DNA of 64,000 nt. Origin: Hanleya hanleyi. Its lineage: Eukaryota; Mollusca; Polyplacophora; Lepidopleurida; Hanleyidae. This document shows, piece by piece, positions 46,804-61,112 of the stretch; positions within the stretch are counted from its first letter, which is position 1; each line of letters starts with the position of its first letter. The notes under the pieces were generated by a model. That model saw only the letters and a program-made list of their open reading frames with translations, did not search any database and was not told the origin of the DNA. Both the position numbers and the translations under genes were made by a program. The DNA is taken from positions 1-64,000 of the forward strand of contig JAVTVY010025421.1 in assembly GCA_036873755.1 (NCBI GenBank), given 5' to 3'.

Positions 46804-47364
46804 ATTTAATTTATTTTAATATTTAATTTGAGGTATTTTTTCCTTAATACGGAAATGCAAGGCAAAAACTGATTGCCAAATTAATATTATTGTATTCTGG
46901 TATGTTATGAGCTCAGCTGTCATGTGGCTGTATTTTTAAAAGTGCTTCAGTGAAAGTAAAACAACTGTAATATGGACTAGACATATATAAACTATATTGA
47001 AGTTTGTTTATTGAAGATTTTTGGGTTGTGATTAAAATTGAATAGTGCTGTGTTTGTTTTATCGTTTTATTTTAATACATGATCTAGGAGGTGTTTAAAT
47101 CAGTATTTAGATCAATGACTAACCGATGTGGGTATATTTGCAGGCGTGATGTTTCTTGTGATCTTATGCCATGTGCAACTGCTTCTGCATTGTCCCAATT
47201 TTTCTGACACAGCTAAAACAGGTCATAGAGAAACTAAAGAAATGCACTATTATTGAGCTAAAATAATGGCCAGTGTTCTGAAAATCCTCAATCAAAATTT
47301 TGTGTTGGAAATGGCTGTTGTGTTGTGTTTACCGCTTTACCGCTTTAGTTGTCAAGCAGCATGG
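46804..47364. other. Non-coding stretch
   Basis: Nothing recognised between the DIRS-type element and the right copy of the dispersed inverted repeat. Confidence 0.4.
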
Positions 47365-47770
47365 GGACAAGAAACAAGAAATCAATTTAACACGGCCTAA
47401 CTTGAGAAAATGGGCCGCCATGAATAAAAATACAGAAATGACAGGCTAAATGGTCCATCGTCGGTCATATATTAATTACAGACATTAAAATTATCCCTAT
47501 GGAGCCTCAAAATCACCTGAAATCGAGGGTCAAGAAGATGGGCATTTCCGTCATAATAGACCCCGTGTATACAGGGGATGATAATCACAACATCGATTCG
47601 GGTATTTTTATTCATGGCGGCATATTTTCTCAAGTTAATGAAGATCCAATAGGGCGCAAAGGTAATAATAAGTGCGCCATGGAGATGTTCGAGTTACCAC
47701 CAGGGAAATGAATTTGTCATCGGCATAGCGTTGAGGGAAGGGAGACGCTATGAATCTTAGCTACCTGAGG
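47365..47770. repeat. Right copy of the dispersed inverted repeat
   Basis: It is the inverted counterpart of 39045-39225, lying 8.1 kb away on the far side of the DIRS-type element. It is interrupted by the 236-bp element at 47400-47635, absent from the left copy. Confidence 0.7.
47400..47635. mobile_element. 236-bp MITE with TA target duplication
   Basis: Termini ACTTGAGAAAAT and the reverse ATTTTCTCAAGT extend into arms of about 33 bp carrying GCCGCCATGAATAAAAATAC. TA at 47398-47399 and 47636-47637 fits a Tc1/mariner-type duplication. The empty site is seen in the inverted copy near 39190. The ORF 47499-47711 overlaps it and is not credible. Confidence 0.75.
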
Positions 47771-47789
47771 AGTATAGTGCAGTAGTCAG

Positions 47790-48235
47790 AGGTGTACCTA
47801 TAGGATAGTGTGCAGTGTACATGGCAACTACACTGAATCACCTGGCTGCAGTGTAGTCGCCAGTGAAGCCATAGGAATGTACCAATTATTTAAATAAGGC
47901 AGCAATGCAGGCTGTAGTGTACTCTTCTGGTGCAGTGCAGGTGGCAGTGTACTCGGTCCTCAGTATACTCGATACACTGCACCAGATGAGTGTTCCAATT
48001 ATTTAAATGAGGCTGCAGTGTATAGGCTGCAGTGTATAGGCTGCAGTGTAGACTGGTGAGCACTCATCTGATGCAGACTGCAGTGCACTCCTCTAATGCA
48101 GCAGTGTAGGCTGCAGTGTACTCCTCTGGCTACACTGCCGACTACACTGCATCAGAGGTCCCAATTATTTAATGAGGCTGCAGTGTAGGGTGAAGATTAC
48201 TGCTCTAGTAGAGTCGGCAGTGCATGCTGAGGAGT
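47790..48235. repeat. Degenerate GCAGTGTA-rich repeat
   Basis: CTGCAGTGTA and GTGTACTCCTCTGG words recur irregularly, and CCAATTATTTAA recurs three times (near 47882, 47997 and 48160). It looks like a decaying minisatellite with a larger unit of about 115-165 bp. Confidence 0.6.
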
Positions 48236-49689
48236 ACCCAGTGAAGTATCTTACAATTATCACGGGATATAATGATCATGTCATTCAAAGAATTAGTTAC
48301 TTGAATATGACCAATAATTAAGTACTTAATGAATACAACCAGAATATTAGTAATGCATGCAACTAAATCAGTATTGGGTATCATTGCCTTATATTTTGGT
48401 GGCTGCTGTCTATTTACCTAATAGAGTTATATACATGTACTTTCTCTGCTTTAATTTACCCGCAAAACACTAATGAGCCTCATAATATTAAAATTGTGTT
48501 TCAAGAATTGGGCTACTCAAATTCCTGCATTGGTCCAACAAATCTCTGCCTCATGAATATGATGAACAGAAACACTAGTTACATGAATACTCAAAACTTT
48601 CATAAAACCCACTTTCCACTTTATCCTCCATCATGAAAGTTCTACATCACACAAATAAGATCAATCTATATTCACTCCACCACTTGTATCAAAGGTTTCA
48701 TTTATTTGCTCACTTTTTTCAAACCCAGTTGGTGATGTCTAAGTCCACTATTCTGCATTAGAGAGTTCTGTAAGGGGTGCAACTCATGCAAGGGAAAGTT
48801 TGCAGTTTGCTCAAGGTGGCACTGTTTTACTGGAGTAACAGTAACATATCTCAAACATTCATCCATTCTTTTGATTCGTTTCTGGCCAATTAACTTCAAA
48901 AAGTTGCATCTGCCATTGGTGACAGTTTATCAATTTAACAGTTCTATATTATACACGATCATATGTGTTGGTCATCATAATATTTGTTTTAATATCATGT
49001 ATGTGTATATTTTCTTCAAGGCTGACATCAACTTAGTATAAATGTTCATGAAGCATTTCCTGGCTTTTAAAGCATGGACCTGTGGCACTGGAATATTCAG
49101 GCTGGCCTAGATTTAGGACAACAGTTTTGGACAACCTTAGCTGTCAGTGATTAGATTTTTGTGGCTTTGATGGAGTGTGGGATGTGACTGGTTGGGTGCC
49201 TACATGGGTAGTACATGTACATGTATGCATAGTGTAGCTAAAGTCAATGACAGATAACCTTGAAGAATAATATCCTATCAAATGTAGATATGTATGTGGG
49301 GCCAGTCAGAATTATGAGTGACAGTGGAGGATTTTAAGTCAGTATTCATGCAAAACTGCATGTAAGCTTATAAATGGTGACTATATTAAGGTTGATAAAT
49401 AATATTCATGTACACCATGCAGTCTTATGTCATTACAAGTTGAATATGTCTTCCATTAATTTGATCGTGGGACGGGAAGAGGTTAACACATGTAAGAATA
49501 TCATCCTGTCCTATAACCCTACATATTTCGAAACATAAACTTGAAGTGTGTTTGGCATGCAGTCAATTTCCACAGAGGTGGATCCCACTTTCAAGATGTT
49601 GAAAAGGGTTGGGCTCAACTTTACATTTGTAATCTGTCCATACATTTTGGAAGGAAATTAGGCAAATCTACAACTCGTCTTAACTTGCT
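48236..49689. other. Non-coding stretch
   Basis: Nothing recognised. Short ORFs only. Confidence 0.4.
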
Positions 49690-50720
49690 TAACCAATAGT
49701 GTTACTTTGAGGGGACTATGGAAAGCTGTTCATCCATCCCAAATGCTGTGAACGAATATCTCCGTAACATAAGGGAATGTCTTAAGGGGACCTGCAGGTC
49801 AAGTTCGCTCAGGTCTGACCTTCACCTATTTTCAAAGGTCACAGAGGTCAAAATATGAATTAAATTGTGAACTCGTTATCCCAACAACAAGGAGAGCTAG
49901 AGATTGGATATTTGGCAGAATTCTTCCTTATGAAGGCCTCCAGGAGGTGAGGTCAAGTTAACTGTGTAATGAGCGTGACCTATTTTCAAAGATCACATTG
50001 GTCAAAATGTGAAGCAGTCCTATTTGTTTGTGAACACAATATTTAGGGGGAAACTTGTTCCTCATATATCACAGAGGTCAAAATATGAATAGCATTGTGA
50101 ACACAATATCTCAATAACAATGAGAGCTGAAGATTGGATATTTCGCACAAAGATGCTTTATGAAGGCCTCCAGGTCAAGTTCACTCCAGAGATCTAGAGT
50201 CTTGAAAGTTACGTCGCAGAATGCTACTTTGTAAGAGCATCTAGGTCAAGTTCACTCCAGACTGACTTTGACCTACTTTCAAAGGTCGCAGTCAAAATGT
50301 TACTAACATTGTGAATGGAATATCTCAATAACAGAGAGAGCTGGAGACTAGATATTGTGACACAATGCCTTTATGAAAACTCCTAGGTCATGTTCACTCC
50401 GTACTGACTTGACCTATTTTCTAAGGTCACAGGGGTCAAACTGTAAATATGCCCTATTTGCCTGTGATCACAATATATATGAGACAACTTGACCTAAAGT
50501 CTGAGCCCTCTCAATTCACCACGGCAGTCAGCAATTGCTGAGGTAAATGCTGTGGCATGATCAGTTCACCTCAGCAATATTCAACATGTTGTTAAATAGA
50601 TATTACTTTAATACGTCATGATTTTTGTCGAGGTGAGTTTTCCGAATTCTGTGGGCCGAGTCTTAATCTTTGGAACAATGCTGCCTTATGAGAGCCTCCA
50701 GGTCACTCTGACTGATGACA
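49690..50720. repeat. Diverged 140-190-bp tandem repeat
   Basis: The line TATTTTCAAAGGTCACAGAG and following GTCAAAATATGAA recur near 49845, 49980, 50078, 50275 and 50412, alternating with GAGAGCTRGAGAYTGGATATT and CTCCAGGTCAAGTTCACTCC lines. It resembles the tandem part of the hairpin-headed elements at 20.3 and 24.6 kb, but no head hairpin was found. Confidence 0.6.
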
Positions 50721-52980
<2,260 letters not shown>

Positions 52981-53329
52981 GATAAAGTCTAATAATTTCA
53001 TCACTTTCCCTCTGACATTTCACTTTGTACCAACTAGTTTGACATATGTTATGTAGAACTTTGTACTTTATGTATTTGGAAATTTCATGACTGGCTTCTC
53101 CTGTCATTAGCCTAGACAGTTTGTGTCCTGGAGCAATGTTATTAATAGAGAAAACCATCGCTCTATGAATGATAAAGATAAAAAGTATCATTTTCACTAA
53201 AGAAGCGCAACATCATTGAATTCTGCAGCTCTCTAAAATATGTGTTAGTGGTCAAGTTCCTGGCCAGGATGAACCACTGGCCTCTCACTTGCGAGTCCAG
53301 TCCCCTGTCACCTGAGCTAAAGGGAAATT

Positions 53330-54800
53330 CCCGCTGGTCACAAGCCAGATAACCATCCTGGGATAGCTAGATACTGAATATTTGTCCAGTTGGATAGCCT
53401 AACAATACTGGGAAAACATAAATATCCTGGGATAACCTACATGAAACAACCCTGGGATAGCCTAACAATCCTGGGATAACCTAACAATCCTGGGATAGCC
53501 TAACAGCCCTGAGATAGCCTAACAATCCTGGGATAACCTAACAATCCTGGGATAGTCTAACAACCCTGGGATAGCCTAACAATCCTGGGATAACCTAACA
53601 GCCCTGAGATAGACTAACCATCCTGGGATAGCCTAACAACCCTGGGATAGCCTAACAAACCCAAGATAACCTAACAATCCTGGGACAGCCTAACAACCCT
53701 GGGATAGCCTAACAAACCGGAGATAGCCTAACAATCCTGGGATAACCTAACAACCCTGGGATAGCCTAGCAATCCAGAGAAGGCATAACGACCTTGGGAT
53801 AGCCTAACAACCCTGAGATAGCCTAACAATCCTGGGATAACGTAACAGCCCTGAGATAGCCTAACAATCCTGGGATAGCCTAACAACCCTGGGATAGCCT
53901 AACAAACCCGAGATAGCCTAACAATCCTGGGATAACCTAACAACCCTGGGATAGCCTAGCAATCCAGAGAAGGCCTAACGACCTTGGGATAGCCTAACAA
54001 CCCTGAGATAGCCTAACCCTGGGATAGCCTAACAATCCTGGGATAGCCTAACAACCCTGATATAGCCGGACAATCCTGGGGTAGCCTAACAACCCTGTGA
54101 TAGCCTAATAACCCTGAGATAACCTAACAATCCTGGGATAGCCTAACAACCCTGAGATACCCTACCAATCTTTGGTTAGCCTAAAAATCCTGGGATAGCC
54201 TAACAACCCTGAGATAGCCTAACAATCCTGGGATAACCTAACAATCCTGGGATAACCTAACAACCCTGAGATAGCCTAACAATCCTGGGATAACCTAACA
54301 ATCCTGGGATAACCTAACAACCCTGAGATAACCTTACAGCCCTGGGATAACCTTACAATCCTGGGATAACCTGACAATCTTGGGATAACCTAACAACCCT
54401 GAGATAACCTAACAACCCTGAGATAACCTAACAATCCTGGGATAACCTAACAATCCTGGGATAACCTAACAACCCTGAGATAACCTAACAACCCTGAGAT
54501 AACCTAACAATCCTGGGATAACCTAACAATCTTGGGATAACCTAACAACCCTGAGATAACCTAACAATCCTGGGATAACCTAACAATCCTGGGATAACCT
54601 AACAACCCTGAGATAACCTAACAACCCTGAGATAACCTAACAATCCTGGGATAACCTAACAATCTTGGGATAACCTAACAACCCTGAGATAACCTTACAA
54701 CCCTGGGATAACCTTACAACCCTGGGATAGCTTAACAATCCTGTGATAGCTGGTAGCTCTTGGACAACCTAACAATTCTGAGATAGCCTATCAATCCTAG
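53330..54800 (+). repeat. 19-bp minisatellite in EGLN intron 3
   Basis: The unit is close to CCTGGGATAACCTAACAAT, with variants GATAGCC and CCCTGAG. About 75 copies; the section from about 54220 to 54720 shows a regular alternation of CCTGGG and CCTGAG units. Confidence 0.95.
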
Positions 54801-55158
54801 GATAAATTTAACACGCGCAACCCCATACCACCCCTTGAAGCATGTACCCCATCCCCTTGACAACTCAGCTTGACAAGCAGATCATCATCCATGACGCTTC
54901 TTCAACTTGACAATCTGATCGGTTTGTACCAGTAACCTCTCATTGCCCTCCCCCCCCCATCCCCGCCACTGAGCTGGAGACAAATTCCCTCTAGCTATAA
55001 GCTATGAACTCGCAATCTACCTCTAAAATTTCATCAAGACATTATAGAAAATTGTATGACTATGTTGAATGGATATGAGTTGCGATATTTGCGATAACAA
55101 AAATGAATTTAGTTATAGAACATGTTAAAACTTAGGGCCTTTTTTTTTTACATCACAG

Positions 55159-55229
55159 GTATGCCATAACAGTTTGGTATTATGATGCGGTAGAACGAGC
55201 CCTAGCTGTGGAAAAGTTTAAAACTCAAG
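55159..55229 (+). CDS. EGLN1: EGLN/PHD prolyl hydroxylase, exon 4
   Basis: After the poly-T/CATCACAG acceptor the first base completes the 2-oxoglutarate-binding Arg, followed by YAITVWYYDAVERALAVEKF and KTQ. YAITVWY is the conserved strand after Arg383 of PHD2. The exon is 71 bases, ending before GTATGT with one base of the next codon. Intron 3 (52335-55158) is 2.8 kb and largely minisatellite. The family usually continues with about 20 residues encoded by a last exon, which is not confidently seen here. Confidence 0.95.
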
Positions 55230-55352
55230 GTATGTCAACATGGTGAATGTACTTATTTCTTTTTATTTTGATATAGAATGAATGATACAATTTTGAGAAT
55301 ATCTTCTAGGAAGATATGTGAAGAAGATGCAGATTGGGGCTTCTATCAGAGT

Positions 55353-55413
55353 AACCACAATTACCAGCCTGACCAGTTTCGGAACTGTTGTTCCTTCATC
55401 AGAGGCAGTGATT
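55353..55413 (-). ncRNA. Candidate type I hammerhead ribozyme
   Basis: Read on the minus strand, the conserved core CTGATGA (55402-55396) is followed by one A, a 5-bp stem II (GGAAC, loop AACA, GTTCC) and GAAAC (55380-55376). A very short stem III (AC pairing with GT around TG) leads to the GTC cleavage triplet ending at 55371. Stem I closes as GCCT with AGGC next to the core, then an asymmetric internal loop, then six more pairs (AATCAC with GTGGTT). This is the arrangement of type I hammerheads found in Penelope-like and other retroelements. The tiny stem III suggests activity as a dimer or weak activity. It lies about 125 bases after EGLN exon 4, antisense to the gene. No retroelement ORF is visible nearby. 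Confidence 0.7.
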
Positions 55414-55443
55414 GATCTTGATCGAAAAAATGTTGACTGTTAA

Positions 55444-56879
55444 AAGAGTGAACAAGAGGTGTTCTGTATGAACCAACTCCGTACCAAGGTCCCAATTGGC
55501 ATCAGTGAGAGAGATACAACCCCCTTTCACTTACAAAACTATACAAGATCTTCACTTGTATGCCCTGATCTTTGCACAATGCAGTGTGCCCAAGTACATC
55601 TCCAAGTAGGAAAGATCTGTAGTGAAGTGTAGTTTCAGCATCCCCAATCCATCATCTGATATCTTTTCCAAAATAATTCAACCAATGATATTACCTTCTG
55701 GAGAAAACTGGGGAAATATACCATGGTTTCGAAGTAACGTGAAGATTACATACCCTCGACTCCCATCTAGCTTCCCATACGGGTGTGAATCACCATCAAT
55801 TAAAATTTCTTCATCCAGAAGTTCATGGGTTGTTAGGAACTTTTTCTTTCCATCTGGTACTGCTGTCGAGCATGGTGCTTGCCCTCGAGGACAGCATCTT
55901 CGCATCATGTGAATGTCATACATTTGACGTCACGAAATGATAGTTGCGCATGCTTGGTCGCCATTTGAGATGTTCTCAATTTTGATTGGGCAGCCTGACA
56001 GGCTGACAGCAAAGGAAAATACATTAGAGAGGATTGAAGGATCTGAAGCAGTGGAGGAACACAACAAATTCAAGGGCAATAACTCATGAAGATTTGGTTT
56101 CAAAGGAGATCCATTAAATTTCAAAGTTCGACTGACCAAAACTCTCTCACAAGGTGCTATGAACTACATGTAAAGACTGAGTGAAAGTTTATATATTCAC
56201 CATCTTTGTATGACAGGCAGAATTGTAACTGGTAAATGTTGAATTTGAATGCTGTATTTACGTAACTCATACAGATTAAGGTTCACTTAGTGTAACCTGG
56301 TTTTATTGGCAATGATGAGGGTTTCCCATGATCACTTGTAAGCTGTTTATAGATTCTGACTTTCATTGTCTAACCTTACCGTGATTATTGTCTTCACATT
56401 CTACTGATCCCTGGAGAATATTTTTTGGGACAGTGCCAAGTACACTTTAATAAACTCTGTCAAAGTCACAGACAGCATCGTAAAGACAGATCCTGGATCC
56501 TGGAGTTATTGTTAATATTGTAGAATGTGGTCATTATTAACATTATTTTCTGTCAATGCGAACTTGTATTTATGAGTCTTTTGTTCTCACATTTCTTGGT
56601 AATAATGTCATTTACTTGCAGTCTCTCTTTTCTGATGAACATCCTGTTCTGGAAACAGCTTGAGACAACCCGGCTCATCTGAACCATTGTAATGTTAAAT
56701 TGCCTGGCAGGAACCAGGAAGTAAATACCTCACTGACCACAGATATCAGCTGCTTAGACTGACTAATGGCTGTATAACATGTAAAACCTGGAAAACTTTG
56801 CTTTTATGAATCCCAATTAACAACACATCTATTTTGAAATCAGAGATGTTTATATGTAGATGGTTTGACATTATACAAT
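55444..56879. other. Probable EGLN intron 4 or 3' region, nothing else seen
   Basis: No exon is confidently recognised. The overlapping ORFs at 55622-55923 on both strands show no domain. A TGACGTCA octamer lies at 55925-55932. Confidence 0.4.
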
Positions 56880-59237
56880 ACCCATGAAACTATCCATTGT
56901 AGGATACTCATGATACAATCCGTTGTAGGATACCCATGATACAATCCATCACAGGATATCCATGATACAATCCATCATAGGATATCCATGATACAATCCA
57001 TTGAAGGATACTCATGATACAATGCTTCGTAGGATATCCATGATACAAACCATTGTAGGATAACCATGATACAATCCATTCTAGGATACCCATGATACAA
57101 TCCATTGAAGGATATCCATGATACAATCCATTGAAGGATACTCATGATACAATCCATCATAGGATATTCATGATACAATCCATCATAGGATATCCATGAT
57201 ACAATCCATCATAGGATATCCATGATACAATCCATTGAAGGATACTCATGATACAATGCTTCGTAGGATATCCATGATACAATCCATTGTAGGATACCCA
57301 TCATACATTCCATCATAGGATACCCATGATACAATCCATCATAGGATATCCATGATACAATCCATTGTAGGACACCCATGATACAATCCATCATAGGATA
57401 TCCATGATACAATCCATTGTAGGATACCCATGATACAATGCTTCATAGGATATCCATGATACAATCCATTGTAGGATACCAATGATACAATCCATCAGAG
57501 GATATCCATGATACAATCCATTGTAGGACACCCATGATACAATCCATCATAGGATATCCATGATACAATCCGTGCCCAATAGGACACCATGATGATCCAT
57601 CATAGGATATCCATGATACAATCCATAGTAGGATACCCATGATACAATCCATCATAGGATACCCATGATACAATCCATTGTAGGATAATCATGATACAAT
57701 CCATCATAGGATACCCATTATAAAATCCATTTATGATACCCATGATAAATCCATCGCACAATATCATACCCATAATATAATCCATTGTAGGATAATCATG
57801 AAACAATCCATCATAGGGTACCCATGATACAATCCATTGTAGGATATCCATGATACAATCCATTGTAGGATAATCATGAAACAATCCATCATAGGATACT
57901 CCTGATACAATCCTTCATAGGATACCCATGATACAATCCATTGTAGGATATCCATGATACAACCCATCATAGGATACTCCTGATACAATCCTTCATAGGA
58001 TACCCATGATACAATCCGTGTAAGGATATCCTTCATTACAATCCATCATAGGATATCCATGATACAATCCATTGTAGGATACTCATGGTACAATCCATCA
58101 TACGATACACATGATACAATCCATTGTAGGATACCCATGATACAATCCATTGTAGGATAATCATGATACAATCCATCGTAGGATACCCATGATACAATCC
58201 ATTGTAGGATAATCATGATACAATCCATCATAGGATACCCATTATAAAATCCATTTATGATAAATCCATCGCACAATATCATACCCATGATATAATCCAT
58301 TGTAGGATAATCATGAAACAATCCATCATAGGGTACCCATGATATAATCCATTGTAGGATAATCATGAAACAATCCATCATAGGGTACCCATGATACAAT
58401 CCATTGTAGGATACTCATGATACAATACAATGTAGGATACTCATGATACAATCCTTCATAGGATACCCATGATACAATCCATTGTAGGATACTCATGATA
58501 CAATCCTTCATAGGATACCCATGATACAATCCATTGTAGGATACCCATGATACAATCCATTGTAGGATACCCATGATGCAATCCATTGTAGGATACGCGT
58601 GAATCCATCTTATGATACCCATGATACAATCCATCGTAGGATACCCATTATACAATCCATCTTATGATATCCATGACACAATCCATCATAGGACACCCAT
58701 GATGCAATCCATTGTAGGATATCCATGATACAATCCATCGTAGGACACCCATGATACAATCCATCATAGGTTACCCATGATACAATCCATTGTAGGATAT
58801 CCAGGATACAATCCATTGTAGGATACCCATGATACAATCCATTTTAGGATACCCATTATACAATCCATTGTAGGATACCCATGATACAATCCATTGTAGG
58901 ATACCCATGATACAATCCATCGTAGGATACCCATGATACAATCCATCATAGGATACCGATGGAACAATCCATCGTAGGATGCCCATGATACAATCCATTG
59001 TAGGATACCCATGATACAATCCATTGTAGGATACCCATGATACAATCCATCATAGGATATCCATGATACAATCCATCATAGGATACGCATGATACAATCC
59101 ATCTTATGATACCCATGATACAATCCATCTTATGATACCCATGATACAATTCATCATAGGATAATCATGATACAATCCATCATAGGATACCCATGATGCA
59201 ATTCTTTGTAGGATACGCATGATACAATCCATCATAG
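56880..59237. repeat. 26-bp minisatellite with 234-bp higher-order unit (first block)
   Basis: The unit is close to GATACCCATGATACAATCCA plus TTGTAG or TCATAG. Around 56.97-57.7 kb corresponding variants recur every 234 bases (nine units), shown by matching minus-strand frames starting at the same phase at 57178, 57412 and 57673 or ending at 56975, 57209 and 57443. Later parts show larger duplicated blocks (for example 57.70-57.90 and 58.24-58.40). Peptide-like minus-strand repeats (MYHGYPMMDCIMGILQWIVS type) are by-products. Confidence 0.95.
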
Positions 59238-60513
59238 CAGGGTTATATCCAGGAATTTGAAGTAGTGTCCTTATTTGAAAAGAATAATGCCGAGCGCAGG
59301 GAGTCGTAGCGTAGAGGCCGGGGTCCAGGGGCCGCCTAGGCCCCTGGAAGCTCTGGGGTCTTAGATGCTCTCAGGAGCATTCGAGCCCATTTCTGGCTAT
59401 TTAAATGTCTTGTCAGATACCTGTAGATAATGAACAATTTTCTTCTTTTTTTCCAAATTTTCACCATATTCAGGCTGATCTTGCTTGTGTTTCAAAATGA
59501 CAAAGTTGAGCAGGGACTTGCTGCATGAATTTCCAGATCAATTATTTCCACGTGCTGTCAGATTGATACTATACCATGATGTCAACTTTGACTAAACTAA
59601 TAACAACTAACCTTTTGCTGATTAGACTAGGGCTCAGGGGCCGCCTAGGCGCCGAGAAACTCTGGGACCCTTGATGCTCTTAGAAGCATTCTAACCGATT
59701 CCTGGCTGCACATGTCTTGTCAATCAGACAAGCATATCATGCACATTTTACTTCTTGTTTTATCTGCTTTTGAAATTATTTACAGCTGCTGCTTTCAAAA
59801 TTTCTATTGAATAGATTCCTCTGTACAGTATTTTTATACCATGCTGTATATCATTCGAAGCTAATTCTCTTCCCACCTCGACTGCCTCAACGGGTTGAAC
59901 ATAATTTGTCCCAGCTTCGATGCCTGCATCATTTTCCATGTCGTGTTCAACATCTGCTTGACCTGTGTTTTCAATACCGGCAGCACAGCATCGAGCAAAG
60001 AGAACGTCGACTTTGTGGCAGCCAGACCCTTCATCTTCCTTTAGTTTTTTTCAAATGTCCAGCCAACACATGCACCGCATCCTCTTTTCGGCCGCTACCC
60101 TTCCTATTTCCCCCAGACCGACCTTTCTGTCCCACCATGAGACGGCTTGTCATTGCAGATACACAACGCGAGAACGCACACGCTGCCTAGCTCTCCAGAC
60201 ACTCACAGACATACATATTTCCGACTTCATTCATAGTATAGACCTCTGCCTGGAGAACGAAAACTATTGCGCCCCTAGTGGCCAAGCTTATCAACAGATA
60301 GATGTATAGTTGTCTCCCTTTCCATAAGTTTGGTCTAACGCGAGTTGACACACACTCGTCCAGGTTTACGGCTTTCAAACATCGTAAAAAAACATCAGTT
60401 GATTTTTGAAAAAAATCATTTGATATTTTGCAAAAACATATTCATTTTTAATTCATTTGATTTTGTACCTGTGTCCGTTTTACGGACGCTGTGAGACCCT
60501 AGATCTAACCCTG
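59238..60513. mobile_element. hAT-like element inserted in the minisatellite, 5-bp duplication
   Basis: Termini CAGGGTTATATC and the reverse of CAGGGTTAGATC are flanked by CATAG (59233-59237 and 60514-60518). It is 1276 bp. Inside, a CCAGGGGCCGCCTAGGC-like block with following AGATGCTCT occurs twice in direct orientation (about 59330 and 59635). On the minus strand near 60080-60150 a GGNRKGSGRK-like basic stretch suggests a remnant of a protein-coding region, but frames are broken. No intact transposase. Confidence 0.85.
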
Positions 60514-61112
60514 CATAGGATACCCATGATGCAATCCACCATAGGATACCCATGATGCAATTCATTGTAGGATATGCATGATACAATCCATCTTATGATA
60601 CCCATGATACAATCCATTGTAGGATACCCATGATACAATCCATCATAAGATACCCATGTTACAATCCATCTTATGATACCCATGATACAATCCATCATAG
60701 GATACCCATGTTACAATCCATCTTATGATACCCATGATACAATCCATTGCAGGATACCCATGATACAATCCATCATAGGATACCCATGTTGCAATCCATC
60801 TTATGATACCCATGATACAATCCATTGTAGGATAATCATGAAACAATCCACCACAGGATACCCATGATACAATCCATTGTAGGATAATCATGAAACAATC
60901 CATCATAGGATACCCATGATACAATCCGTCTTATGATACCCATGCAGGCCTCTCATTTTGAGGCGAGTGATTGTATCCTTTAACCTTAATCACTCTCCTC
61001 AAAATGAGAGGCCTGCCATGATACAATCCATTGTAGGATAATCATGAAACAATCCATCACAGGATACCCGTGATACAATCCTTCTTATGATACCCATGAT
61101 ACAATCCAGGTT
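60514..61112. repeat. 26-bp minisatellite (second block)
   Basis: It continues the same array after the 1276-bp insertion, with the TTATGATACCCATG variant more frequent. It ends near 61112. Confidence 0.95.
60945..61015. mobile_element. 71-bp hairpin MITE with 5-bp target duplication
   Basis: Two 28-base arms (CAGGCCTCTCATTTTGAGG start, reversed at the end) surround a 15-base loop, with about one mismatch. CCATG flanks both sides (60940-60944 and 61016-61020) and restores the minisatellite register when the insertion is removed. CAG start and 5-bp duplication are the same as for the elements at 35413 and 59238. Confidence 0.85.

Noticed and set aside
47499..47711. 70-codon ORF on + strand
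   Set aside because: It begins inside a 236-bp MITE and ends in the flanking repeat, so it is not a native gene.
56630..56665. Second hammerhead-like CTGATGA ... GAAAC on + strand
   Set aside because: The sequence between the two core boxes does not form a convincing stem II, and no matching stem I was found.
59807..60309. Overlapping + strand ORFs of 127 and 114 codons
   Set aside because: They lie inside the CAGGG-ended element on the strand opposite a basic GGNRKGSGRK-like remnant and show no domain.
56908..60924. Minus-strand ORFs with MYHGYP / IVSW-type repeats
   Set aside because: They are by-products of the 26-bp minisatellite; 26 is not a multiple of three and frames shift from unit to unit.
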